From positions 1,486,001 through 1,550,000 of the forward strand of contig NC_092192.1 in assembly GCF_043641665.1 (NCBI RefSeq): a DNA stretch of 64,000 nucleotides. Direction: 5' to 3'. Below are positions 1 to 10,059 of the stretch, in pieces. Source of the DNA: Enoplosus armatus (lineage: Eukaryota > Chordata > Actinopteri > Centrarchiformes > Enoplosidae). Both the position numbers and the translations under genes were made by a program. Under the pieces are notes generated by a model that saw nothing but the letters and a program-made list of their open reading frames with translations, had not been told where the DNA came from and searched no databases. The stretch's first letter is position 1; the number at the start of each line of letters is the position of its first letter.

Positions 1-1037
1 CCTTCATCACCATGAACACATGAGTGAGCACAGTACCCAGCTGTCTAAGAAATAACTGAGCCTTTTTAAAAAACAAAAGCCTATATTTGAGACCTGCTTT
101 ATAAGTTTGACATCCTCACTAACAAGGGGTTCGTGGCTGAGTGCTAAATATAAATGTTGTTCATTAAGTTGTTCACTTAAGAGAAGGAATCAACTTTAAA
201 TCACAACATGTTCAAGGCTAAAGGCCTCTCATAGAACTCCTTCTCCGCTGTAACTGGCACTTTGGACTCATTATTGCAACGAAATGAAATTTTAATAAAT
301 GCAGACACAGATTCCACATAGAAACTTAGTCGAAGAACTTGGATCCTGACTGCCTGCCATCACCACTTACATTATGTGAATTGGACAGATACCATTGACT
401 TTAATTGGAAAATAATGAGTGCTTTACCTTGGCTGGAGGCCAGCTGCCTTGCTGCGATAGCGTGGCTACGCTTGCCAGATACATATCAAAATTAATTTTG
501 CTGGAGAGAAATGCTTATCATTTAAATTACCCTGCCTTTCAAAGTAGTGATTTGTCACATCAAAAGATGTGCTGAGAAAGAAATTCAGCCAGTGAAAGTC
601 TCCAAACTCCTTTTTATCACCAGAAAGAAAACAGCATTGGTTGTTTGTTCACATCCTTAACACAACCTGTTTACGCTTCTGACACCAGTTTCTGTTTCTG
701 TTTCTGTCAACAGAAAGAATTTTAACGTCCACTTGCAGAGTTTCAGTGAAGCTCTGGTGTCATGTAGTTGACTCTGTATGTATGTGACTGCATGGCATGC
801 CGTAGCGGGCTTGTGAAAACGAGGTTATGCTAAAATAAGTATGCAAATGTCTGGTCAGGTTGCTGTCTGCGGTCTTTTCACGCGGTGGGAGCAGATGCTT
901 CCCTCTAGGTCTTTAAAGTTGGCTTGGTGTGTCAGGGCCCTGTGGTCAGCACACTCTATGGTGGCTCTATCATGAAGTTAATGTCAGCCTCTCAGTATTT
1001 TGTTGAATCTCTAAGCGAGGCATTCTGTAAAGGCATT
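1..1037. other. Unique-looking non-coding DNA
   Basis: No open frame with coding character, RNA gene or repeat is visible here. The stretch is moderately AT-rich with scattered TAAT-type words and a short triple TTTCTG run near 690-710. It ends at the target-site duplication of the hAT MITE that follows. Confidence 0.5.
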
Positions 1038-1290
1038 GTGTAGAGTCGTGGTTCTCAAGCTTTTTAGCTTGTGACCATGTAAAACAAAGGAAAGTCAACC
1101 TGTGGACACATTTCTATGAACTGTGAGCCTTTAAAGCAAAGAGTGGGTTTTACCTTCTCAGATTGTTTCATTTCAACGTTTTTGGAGGCCTGGAGAGGTA
1201 AAACTACCTGGTATTTTACAGGTAAATAGCAAAGATAAAAGAAATGTCATTCTTTATCTAGACCCCAGGTCAGGAGCCACTGCTGTAGAG
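1038..1290. mobile_element. hAT-type MITE with 8-bp target duplication
   Basis: A 237-bp element (1046-1282) is flanked by GTGTAGAG at 1038-1045 and CTGTAGAG at 1283-1290, an 8-bp duplication with one mismatch that fits the hAT pattern nTnnnnAn. The left end reads TCGTGGTTCTCAAG and the right end, on the other strand, CAGTGGCTCCTGAC. Both are decayed forms of the CAGTGGTTCTCAA terminus of vertebrate hAT MITEs. The interior (GCTTGTGACC, then AAAACAAAGGAAAGTCAACC) also matches the fish version as I remember it. It has no coding capacity, so an autonomous hAT transposase elsewhere must have moved it. The diverged ends show an old insertion. Confidence 0.75.
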
Positions 1291-1849
1291 GGTATCATTG
1301 ATCACCGATCCTTTGCTTCTACCTTGGATATATTTTCTAAAGGTGTCAGAGTTTCACATTTTGGTGCTTTATTTCTTGATAGAAAGGTTAACCCACCTGT
1401 TGACAGGATTTCTCACTCTGGGGAAATCTGTTTGTGTTTTTCTGTCTGTTAAACAGCATTTTCCAACATGTTGATGAAGCTATAAAGTCCTCGAATCCCT
1501 GTTACTTCACTGTTACCAACCGGCAGAATACTAATGAGGACGAAGCACGAAGAGCTTGCTGCAAAAGTGGATAAAGAAAGACCACGTCAGAGCAGTCAAA
1601 CCTTGAGTCTTTTCATCATTGAACAGTTTGAACATGAAACTGAAATGATGTGGTGTAAACTAATGATATCTCTAGCCTCAGTCTAACAGATTGTTTAAAA
1701 AAACTAAAACAGAGTTGAGATGGCCCCCCTTTTAACCTCGGAGCACATTTGTTCCTGTGAGTGCTCACAATATTGTTCCCAAATTCACCCTCCTCTGACT
1801 GACAATCCGTTGGATACATTCCAATACCAGTGATTTTCACAATATGCCC
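1291..1849. other. Unique-looking non-coding DNA
   Basis: No gene or repeat is recognised. The minus-strand frame at 1616-1840 has no known motif and ordinary base composition, and looks like chance. Confidence 0.4.
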
Positions 1850-2360
1850 CGGCCCCCCTGGGAAATTTCACTTTCAGCACCCACCAATTCCCTCCTCTCC
1901 CTGAGTAAAATGGGTTTCCGGCGATTGCAGGAGAGAAAATTGCTCAGTCTGTGCTGAGAGACATTTGCTGTAAATGCAGTTATCGACTTGATAGGACCCC
2001 TGTGATTATTGTGAAGTGGAATTACCCTGTTTTATCACAGAATGCACCTTCTGCCATTTGACAATGCCTTCCATTAGGTTTTGCATCAAACTGATGCAGT
2101 GATTAGAGACAAATGGTCAGGTTCCATTTTCACCACCTGTGAGACAGAACACCCGTACTAATACCACATTAATGGATAATTCCCCCTCGCACTAACTCTG
2201 AATACATTTGCATGCGTCTTGAGTGCCCTCCGCAAGTGGATTTGCTTTTGATCCTCTCCACAGGCCCTAATGGTGCTCGAAATGATCAAATGAAAACTCT
2301 TTCTTAAATGAGAGCTCATTCATTTTAAGAGACGGAAATTACTCCTAATTTGATTTTGGG
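1850..2360. promoter_or_regulatory. Candidate conserved non-coding element
   Basis: This block has the look of vertebrate developmental enhancers: high complexity, no simple repeats, stops in all frames, and dense homeodomain and POU words. A perfect octamer ATTTGCAT lies at 2206-2213 and ATTAATGGATAATT at 2168-2181. CAAATGG and CACCTG E-box-like words lie between 2050 and 2150. No transcript or start site can be argued. The call is pattern recognition only; alignment with other fish or tetrapods would decide it. Confidence 0.3.
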
Positions 2361-2737
2361 ATTATGCATCACTTCTGTGTATCTACTCATAATCTCAGAC
2401 AGACTGAGTATTTTGTATGTAAAATGTTGTTTTCTTATTGTCACTGTCACATGTACAGTTTTCTATCCAATAGACGGCCCTCTGCAGTAATGCAGCGGCT
2501 CGAGCAGCTTGTTTCTTTACACAACAGACATGACGCACTGGGCCTGAACAGAGTACATCACAGTTGGATTCAGATCTGGGTCTGGAAACTAAACCAAGGT
2601 GCTTTCAAGTGCTGTCATGAAGCTCCAGCAGCATCATGTCAGACATTCAAATCTGGTAAACAAAAACAAGCACACAGGCCCTGGGTTCCAAACCGCATAC
2701 TTTTAGAAAAAAACGTTTTGTACGTACTGCAGCTGCC

Positions 2738-2740
<3 letters not shown>

Positions 2741-2774
<34 letters not shown>
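2741..2774. repeat. (AT)n microsatellite
   Basis: An AT dinucleotide run of about 17 units with one G interruption near its left end. It gives rise to the artefactual tyrosine-isoleucine repeats seen in overlapping frames. Confidence 0.97.
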
Positions 2775-2777
<3 letters not shown>

Positions 2778-2940
2778 GGTTTCAGAGATACTAATGAGCA
2801 TGTGCAGTAGTGGAAGTACACAATGTGGAAGACAAAACCTTTGGAGGATTGGGGTATAAAAGAAGAAGTTTGTTGTATCAGTATATTTTGTGAACATATT
2901 CATTCTGTGTGGAATCTCAGGAGGCAACGGCTGCTTTTGG

Positions 2941-3013
2941 TTCCTACCTTCCACCTGCTCCAGGTTTCCTACCTTCCACCTGCTCCAGGTTTCCTACCTT
3001 CCACCTGCTCCAG
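2941..3013. repeat. 25-bp minisatellite, three copies
   Basis: Three head-to-tail copies begin at 2941, 2966 and 2991. The unit starts TTCCTACCTTCCACCTGC and ends TCCAGGT. Copies are identical except for the last two bases of the third. The unit is not a multiple of three, so it does not encode a protein repeat. Near-identity suggests recent expansion. Confidence 0.95.
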
Positions 3014-3042
3014 TATTTACTATCATGAATAACAATATGGAT

Positions 3043-3087
3043 CATTCTTGGTCTAAGAAATATCTAAATCTATAAGGACCAAGAATG
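3043..3087. repeat. Small hairpin, 11-bp arms
   Basis: CATTCTTGGTC at 3043-3053 is mirrored exactly by GACCAAGAATG at 3077-3087 across a 23-nt loop. A second, longer hairpin follows within 50 bp. Confidence 0.7.
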
Positions 3088-3134
3088 CGTGGCTTCTGTG
3101 CATCTCCATCATTGAGACTAACTGCATAATGTTT

Positions 3135-3189
3135 CCTTGAGGCAACAAATGGAAGGAGGGAGTTACAAAGACTTTCTGTTGCCTCAAGG
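3135..3189. repeat. Hairpin, 13-bp perfect arms
   Basis: CCTTGAGGCAACA at 3135-3147 pairs perfectly with TGTTGCCTCAAGG at 3177-3189 across a 29-nt loop. No target duplication is visible. It may be the remnant of a small palindromic transposon, or simply an inverted repeat. Confidence 0.7.
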
Positions 3190-3639
3190 CAGCGCTACTT
3201 TCAATGCAATGTACGGAGGCCATCGTGTTTGGCCTGGTATCCGCTCCCAAAATACATCCACACTCCACAGGTAACTATGGAAACGTGATTCTTAACTTAG
3301 TGGTTTCTGACTTTGGGAGCAGTCTCACCGGTGCATTCATTGACCAGTCCATACAGCTGATATACAATACAATACAGTATGTGTCAGAAAGGTCCGGTCC
3401 ATTATCTTTACAAGGTCCAGAGCTTGTCCTACTTGACGTATTGGGCGCTATTGAGCAGCAGCCTTTACTACATTCACACCAGTGAATCATTTGCATACAG
3501 AGATTTAACGAAAGCACCAGCTGTATCAGGTTGATCCAGTCCACAACACAGAACATCATCTCATATAATAATAATTAACTTTGGACAGTGAAATGGAATG
3601 CAGGCTGTTCTCACCCATTCTGCTGTATTGACTCTGTCC
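3190..3639. other. Non-coding interval
   Basis: Overlapping frames on both strands (3204-3485 and 3275-3559) carry no recognisable domain. They share the same DNA, so at least one is a shadow and probably both are. Confidence 0.4.
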
Positions 3640-3850
3640 TCTGAAGCTCAGCGCCGAGTGCTTTTTGAGCCGTTTCCCTCGAAATCAAATAACATTTTGT
3701 TTGTTCTAAACAAACAGAGCAACGCTGCCATTCCTCACAGCCCGGCCAAACGAGGATTTTATCTCTGCTAATGCTAGGAATAATTAAATCAATAATCCGC
3801 CGTCTGTGATATGATCTCGTACATGGTTTATATAGAAGATCAACACTGGA
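3640..3850. promoter_or_regulatory. Candidate regulatory block with forkhead palindrome
   Basis: TGTTTGTTC-T-AAACAAACA at 3698-3716 is an imperfect inverted pair of forkhead-type sites (TGTTTGTT and AACAAACA). Downstream, near 3766-3800, the block has CTAATGCTAGGAATAATTAA and TCAATAATCC, words common in homeodomain-bound enhancers. Sequence complexity is high and no coding frame persists. Inference only. Confidence 0.25.
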
Positions 3851-3859
3851 TGTGTCCTG

Positions 3860-6175
3860 ATGTACTGTTGTTTTCTATTGTTCTGACAAATAATTAGCAA
3901 ACAGCAAACAGAGTGAAACACTGCGGCTGGGTACAAACCCCTGAAGGTTTTCCATTAAGACTTCCTGAGGAGCAGAGAAGACGATTTTCAAGTTTATGAC
4001 AGAAAGAAAGCACAAATGATGTGCTGCCTTAGGACTTCAAGAACATTTAAAAAAAATAATAACAACAATGATAATTACCATAACATCATAATGATATGTG
4101 TGGCACTTTTTCTTGATATAAAACACCCAAAACGAAAAGTGGAAAGGGACCCGAGGATGATTAGACCTGATCCAGAAGGCAGTTGGCCTGAACAGACCGA
4201 GAGAACAGCGGCGGCAGCACTGAACAGGAAGCCGCAGTCGAAAAGAGCAGCAATATGTTCGTGTGCTTCACAGATGGCGATTCCCTTCTACCTGAAGAAA
4301 ACAGCAGCACATGATCAGACCCTACCAGCCTGGGAACCAGTGGAATCTGTTTTATTTGCTCCAGCAGATGCGTCTGGCCCCCCTCCTCTTCACACAGCGA
4401 CTTCTAGCCGACCTTCCCCGGGTCGGGCCAATCGCGGCCGTTTTTCTAATATGGGGCAAGTTTGCTACGATGATTCTGTTAAATCGCGTCAGTATTAAAT
4501 TAACTGGACGGTATGTGGTCTGAGAGGTCCCAGATGGTCTGCTGATGCCAGGCCGAGACTCTACATGACCCCACGTGAACATAACTTGGGACCGGACTGA
4601 TTCAGATACGAGGCAGGTCTCATTTACTCGGAACAGAGCGGACGTGTGAATAAGAGCAAAAAGGTGTGTTGCTGCTGTAGATGCAAACTGTCTGCTTGTA
4701 TTTCTTAACTTGGTGAATATAATGTTATTATTGTCCTGCTACTTTTGAGCTTTTCTATTTCATATATGTAAAACTCATTCATCTTTGCCGTCATTCACCC
4801 TCATGTCCCCTCAAAAGACTTAAATATAAATATATAAATATGTATTGAACGTTTATTCATGACTGTAAGTACTCAGGCTTTGTGTTAGATGCTGATTATC
4901 AGGCCACGTCAGAAACTGTCTGTAAATCACCTCCTATGAGTTGTTTCCTATGCAAGCAGAATTGTTTGTGTCATTTTTAGCTTCATCCACAAAGTAAAGC
5001 ACACAGCAGTTATCATCTCCATGGCAACTTTAGTGCAGGAGGCCCTGGTGAGCTCTCTGTGGAAATACTGGTTTAATGTTTCTTTTTTGAGTTTAATGAA
5101 CATTTTTCTCAGAGACAAGTGGATGTGTATAAATAATAAAATAATATTCACTTCAAAAGTCACAAGGTGAAGTCACATGCTGCTCTGCAAATAATAAAGT
5201 ACTTTATTATACATATTTTGCCTTAATGCTTTTATTATAATGGAGACGTGACAGAAGATGTGCCTCACAGTTTAATAGATAAATGTCATTTTATAATTTA
5301 CAGTGAGGACAGGAGTGAGGTGGGTGTTTGAAGTGGAGAAGCAAGCTGTGTTTGACCTTCACACTAATAAATAACATGTTATATGGTTCAAACATGAAGC
5401 CAGAAGCTGCAGGGATTCAGGTTGCAACTGTAAACAACTGTTAAATAATCAGCACAGTGTTTCTTACGATTTTAAATGTCTGCGTGGTTTTTACTTCTTT
5501 AAATGAAGAGATGTGCACTGAGACCAGTGCTGCATGTGTCAGGTGTGTTAAAGGTCACACCGGGCTCGCCATTAATGGTTTAGTTGTAAGCATGACAAGT
5601 TGTAAGAGTGACAGAAGCTTTGAAAAGCTGCAAAAGAGCGACTGTGATAAGAATACCATTACAATATTTGTAAGTGTACACTATAGTAAAATGTACTTAA
5701 ATACTTTGAGGCATTTTTAAAGCATTTTTTAAAAAAAGTACAGACTCTGTTGTATCATCCCATGTGCAGAAGAATAAATTCAAGAGTTATGTTTCAAATG
5801 AGGGACGTTTGTCTGTTCCTCCACTTCCCTGTCTTCACTTCCAGAGTAATAAATGTCTAGTTAAAGATAGTAGTAAATAGTTTAGTGGGGTTTTTAGCTG
5901 CTTTGCTGCCTTTGATTTAATCTGGACACTGACACTCATCATTTCTGCTCATTTCATCTGTTCTTTGGAATCTGATTAGTTAAGTCTGACCAGTTAAAAT
6001 TCCTAGTTATAATAGATGCACGTGTTAGACGAAGCATTTTAGCTGTAAATTAAGCCTGTTTTTCTTTCTAATGTATCCTAATTAAAGTTGTTTGATTCAA
6101 TGGGTTTTCAGCAACATTTAAACTGGAACTAAACCTGCTCTGTCAGGTCAATGGCATTGAAATGCATAAACCATA
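3860..6175. other. Non-coding interval
   Basis: No gene is recognised. The 4016-4498 plus-strand frame (160 codons) has asparagine runs from a poly-A-rich start and no domain. A perfect 20-bp palindrome lies at 5191-5210. The rest is AT-rich and unremarkable. Confidence 0.4.
5191..5210. repeat. 20-bp perfect palindrome
   Basis: ATAATAAAGT followed directly by its reverse complement ACTTTATTAT. AT-rich palindromes of this size can extrude as small cruciforms. No associated gene. Confidence 0.75.
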
Positions 6176-6254
6176 ATGTTACAAACACCTCATGTGAACC
6201 CTGCTGGGATGATGTACGGCCCGACGTTCCTCATCTTTCAGCTGAGACAGGAGC

Positions 6255-6420
6255 TGTGGTGCAGCAGGGGAGAAAAAAGTGACGTGAAGGCAAAGGAGGG
6301 AAGAAGAAAAAAGGGCAGGACAACAGAGGATGTGAGGGACACGAAGAAGAAAACAGGGAACAAAGGGAAAAAGTCTGGAGGGAGAGAAAAAGGTGGAAGG
6401 AGAAGAGGAGAGGAGGCTTA
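6255..6420 (+). repeat. Purine-rich (GA) tract
   Basis: Almost pure A/G on the plus strand for about 165 bp. This composition removes stop codons and creates the longest open frame of the window (6176-6766, 196 codons, lysine/arginine/glycine-rich). The frame lacks any domain and I do not regard it as a gene. Such purine strands can form triplex structures. Confidence 0.7.
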
Positions 6421-6769
6421 CAGAGAATACAAACCACTGAAACACGAAACCATCCTCAGTTTCCTGCATTTTCTTCTCAACATTTTGAAGAGATTTGTAA
6501 CATGTTGGCTTTGGATGTTTGACCCTGAAAATTATACAGTGTGTGAACTGAGAAATCTGCCTGCTGAAGAAAGTGTCAGACGAGGCCGAGCTTATCCTCA
6601 CACATTCGCACAGATCGGTGACTGCAGGCGTTCATGTAAAGCGCCGGCTTCGTCGTCCCAGACGGCTCTCCGGCTTAATAAGCAACTAACACCAACATAC
6701 ACAAACCAAAGGGATTCTTTGCTGAAATGTTGGCTCACATGTGGCAACCAAACATCACTTTACTGACCT

Positions 6770-8559
6770 TATTAGCCCTTTGTGAAGTACTAATAAACGA
6801 TGTATGAACCCTAATTGTACACATAAACACATCTGCTCCTTGGATAATGCCACTTCATATCTCTAAACTGTCATCTAACACCACAACGGACGGCATTAAT
6901 GGGTATTGATAGCATCAACAGGATGCAAGACTTCTTTCTCACTGCAGCTAATTCATTAATAATCAAGTGTAATAACCCCCCCCCCCCAGCAGCCCCTGAG
7001 GGAAACAGGCTGATCTGGAAAATGGGGTGAGCTCTCAGCAGCACTGGAGCTTTGAATGCATTTACCTCATCAGACTGCAGCACCTTAATACAGTGAGCCA
7101 GAGAGGGAGCTAGGCTAAATACAACCCAGATGCACAGAGATTCAATTGATATTAACTTAAGAAAGACAGCAAGCAAGCAGAAGAAACAACATCCCTTTAA
7201 ACAAGGAGATTTGTTTGCAAAACACAATGATGAAGAAATCCTGTATGAATTTTGGATGAATGTGGAGCTTCATCTAGGTTTGGGTGCTCTGATGCACTGA
7301 ATGCATGCGTGTTGTGTGTCAAACCGTCGTTGCCTTGCATGAGATTTCCTTTGATAACCTGAGTGAGTTTATGTCTGGACGCACAGTGTTTGTCTTCAGC
7401 TCGTAAACTAAATGACTAAACAAAGCAGTTGTGACAGATGAAATGATCAGCGTGTCCTTGCCAAACTCCATTTGAACCTCTCAGGGTGACGTTTCCTCCC
7501 ACACCTGCCTCTGTTGTCATATTTTACCAAGGAGCACTTTGTGAAATGAGAACTAAGTCTGGAATGCAAATGACCTGTTGTCGACATTACCTTTAGTACA
7601 TTTTGAAGGGGTGTGTCCAGTCCAGGTCCAGGTTCCTGTGATGTCAGTACACTCGTGCTGCGGTTTGCTTCCCACGGACCCTTCACCTGTCGCAGAGGGT
7701 AAACACAGCTGCATCTAGTAAAGATGATGATGAGGACGTCTGGTTCAGGTGTGGCCACTGTAATAACACTAATGACGGCTGCATTTCATTGAAGTGTTCT
7801 AGGTCCAGGGCCTTAAATATGCCGTTCATAAATAAGACAAAGTAACATAACAACTGAGCATATGGATAGACACAGAAGAAGTGGATTTTGCTACTTGAGA
7901 AGTTTCTTTGGCTGTTTTGATATTTTCTTTTCCCACAGTGAAAACTTGTCACCAAAGTGAATCTAAGCTGAACACAGCCTCCGTTCTCCATTAAGAACAA
8001 AACTACAAAACTCTGCAGCCACTTTTCGAGCCTACAGGGGATGTGTGTTCGTGCTCCAAAAAAACTGTGACAAAACTGTGTCACACCTCACAGATAAAAC
8101 ATGAAACATGCAGGAAGAGACCAACGCTGCCAGCTCACTGTCTCCCCGAGTGGGGATTAGACGGCAGTGGCCGCGAGTGAAACAACAACAAAGGCGGAAT
8201 CTTGTTAGCTTATCTGCTGTGGTGTGAAATTTGTCTTTGAGAACATCAGAAGATACTATGTACAACAGATAACAGCCAGAGCATTTCAGCACATTAACTC
8301 TGTAAATTACCTTTTGATGGATTTTACAGTTAAAAAAAGAACCACGAGGCGTCCAACTTCCTGCGAAGACGGGAGAAACACGCGAGTCTAACTTTTTACG
8401 AAATATAAAATGAATAAATAAAGGGTAAGTTAGTTACATCGGTGCTGTGTGGAGTGCTGAGAGTGGAAAGTGTAGTAATGTGAAATGTATAAAGGAAGCA
8501 CAGTTGACAGTTGACAGACATCAGAAACAAGGTCATCAGTGTCCTTGATATGACGTGCT
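6770..8559. other. Non-coding interval
   Basis: Contains a C12 run at 6976-6987. Several minus-strand frames overlap one another between 7447 and 8292 without a recognisable protein. No repeat family recognised. Confidence 0.4.
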
Positions 8560-8860
8560 GTACATCTAACAGACAGAAATACAGCCCAGTGTGATCTGCT
8601 TACACAATGTGGCCTACGTGGTGACCCCATGTAAATGTTGAAGGGCCCGGCGGTGTCATTTTCTATTACCGAGTAGCTCCGTTGGTATGGCTGGAACCTT
8701 ATTGCGTTGTACCTGACCTCCACACAAGCTCTTCTTTGGAGGAGGGAGTCGAGTGCGCCTGAATGCATCCACTGGTACATAGTACTTCCAGGAAATAGCC
8801 ACAGCCTTGCCTTACTATTTCACCAAACAGCATTTAAAAATGGAAGCATTACAACCTTAA
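8560..8860. promoter_or_regulatory. Candidate conserved non-coding element
   Basis: A high-complexity block without simple repeats. It includes CAGCATTTAAAAATGGAAGC near 8828-8847 and GTCATTTTCTATTACCG near 8655. The overlapping frames on each strand have no motif. Identified only by its look; conservation must be tested. Confidence 0.2.
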
Positions 8861-9447
8861 ACAGTCTTACCAACTCACTCAGTTCTGCGAGACTTGCTTC
8901 AGTGGCTGACTGACACGTTTTCGTCCTGGAGCTCACGGCAGCTGTACATGCGCTCGCTGCCCCACTCGGCTCCTGCTGACACCAGCTCCAGTACTGGCTG
9001 CTGTCAGCTCTTCCAGAACATGCTGAACTATTGATGATATTGCTGGGGGGCTTTGTAGCTCACTAGATTTGTTCATGTACCAGATTCAGACAGTAAACTG
9101 CTGGTTAGCTTGTGGATATTATTCTTGCTGCCTGTGGACTTCATACTCTGACTGCTGGTCGTCTTATGTTCCTCTTACTGTTAACAATTGTTTTGCGTAT
9201 TGATTTCAATACTTTAATTGTCTCCGATTAATTTCTAGTTCCTGTTGTACAACATGCACATGTAGTAGATTTTTGTTTATTTACCACCAAAATAATACAT
9301 AATTAGAATAAACGTTACTGCTAAAACAACATTCATTCACTTCTGGATGTATTACTTTACAAACACATATTACACATTTGTGACTATTTGCTCAATTTAT
9401 AAAATCTCCTCGTTTCTTTTTCTCCCAGCAGCTGTTGCTGACTGAAA
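8861..9447. other. Non-coding interval
   Basis: AT-rich and unremarkable; no ORF with coding character and no recognised repeat. Confidence 0.4.
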
Positions 9448-9472
9448 CCCCCCCCCCCCCCCCCCCCCCCCC
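9448..9472. repeat. Poly-C tract (C25)
   Basis: Twenty-five consecutive C on the plus strand. Such tracts are length-unstable. The minus strand (G25) can form G-quadruplexes and the plus strand an i-motif. The exact length in the assembly may be a sequencing estimate. Confidence 0.97.
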
Positions 9473-9759
9473 TCACTGTAACTGGTCCCCTTTCGTCTTT
9501 CGTCTTCAGTGTTTGGTGACGTTGTCTCTAAAGACTCGCCCTACAGGGATGAGCCAAGTGCAAAAGGATAAATTATGAGTCACAGAGTTTTCAACTGTGG
9601 AAACAAGACATTTCTGATAAACAAGGTATCTGAAGAACAACAGGAAGAACCTCCTCCTGGTCTTTACTCGAGGGCCTCACTCTTCTTCTCCAGACGGTAA
9701 CTGACCCGAAAACGTCCCCCCAGGTCCCCGGCGACCCGAGGCTGCCGCTGCGACACTGC

Positions 9760-9930
9760 CACGGCTGTAATTTTCCATTAGTGTGAGACAGACAGTGGGC
9801 CGTTTATAGCAGCGAAGCCCTGTGGAGAAGCGGGTTAGAGGTAATTATTCAGCTGAGCAGAGCAGGCCTGTCACACCTCTCCTGACTCCCTGGACTGAGT
9901 GAATCACAAGCCAAGAGGAGTGTTTGCCAC
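9760..9930. promoter_or_regulatory. Candidate regulatory block
   Basis: A high-complexity stretch with GTAATTTTCCATTAG near 9767 and GAGGTAATTATTCAGCTG near 9838 (TAAT cores next to a CAGCTG E-box), just upstream of a short ATG frame in strong Kozak context. Inference only. Confidence 0.2.
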
Positions 9931-9931
9931 C

Positions 9932-10057
9932 ATGGATATCAGTCACAGCAAGCATCTCACCAGAGAGACAGAAGGATGGCTCAGTCTCACTTACATTGGA
10001 TTACTTCTTGTTGATGCTCTCTCGTCCGTCTCGAGTTCATTAACCTCCCAGGGCTGA
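9932..10057 (+). other. Short ORF (41 codons) in optimal Kozak context
   Basis: The ATG sits in GCCACCATGG, a perfect match to the vertebrate initiation consensus, and opens 41 codons ending in TGA. The predicted peptide has a charged N-terminus and a short hydrophobic stretch (residues 17-29). I recognise no family and see no splice structure around it. A match this good arises by chance every few tens of kilobases, so it is listed only as a candidate short peptide. Confidence 0.12.
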
Positions 10058-10059
10058 AA

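Noticed and set aside
2364..2810. 148-codon plus-strand frame
   Set aside because: Runs through the AT microsatellite and has no recognisable protein.
4016..4498. 160-codon plus-strand frame
   Set aside because: Low-complexity start, no domain and no conserved-looking motif.
6176..6766. Longest open frame (196 codons, plus strand)
   Set aside because: Made of a purine-rich tract giving Lys/Arg/Gly/Glu repeats, with an overlapping minus-strand frame. No domain, no splice context.
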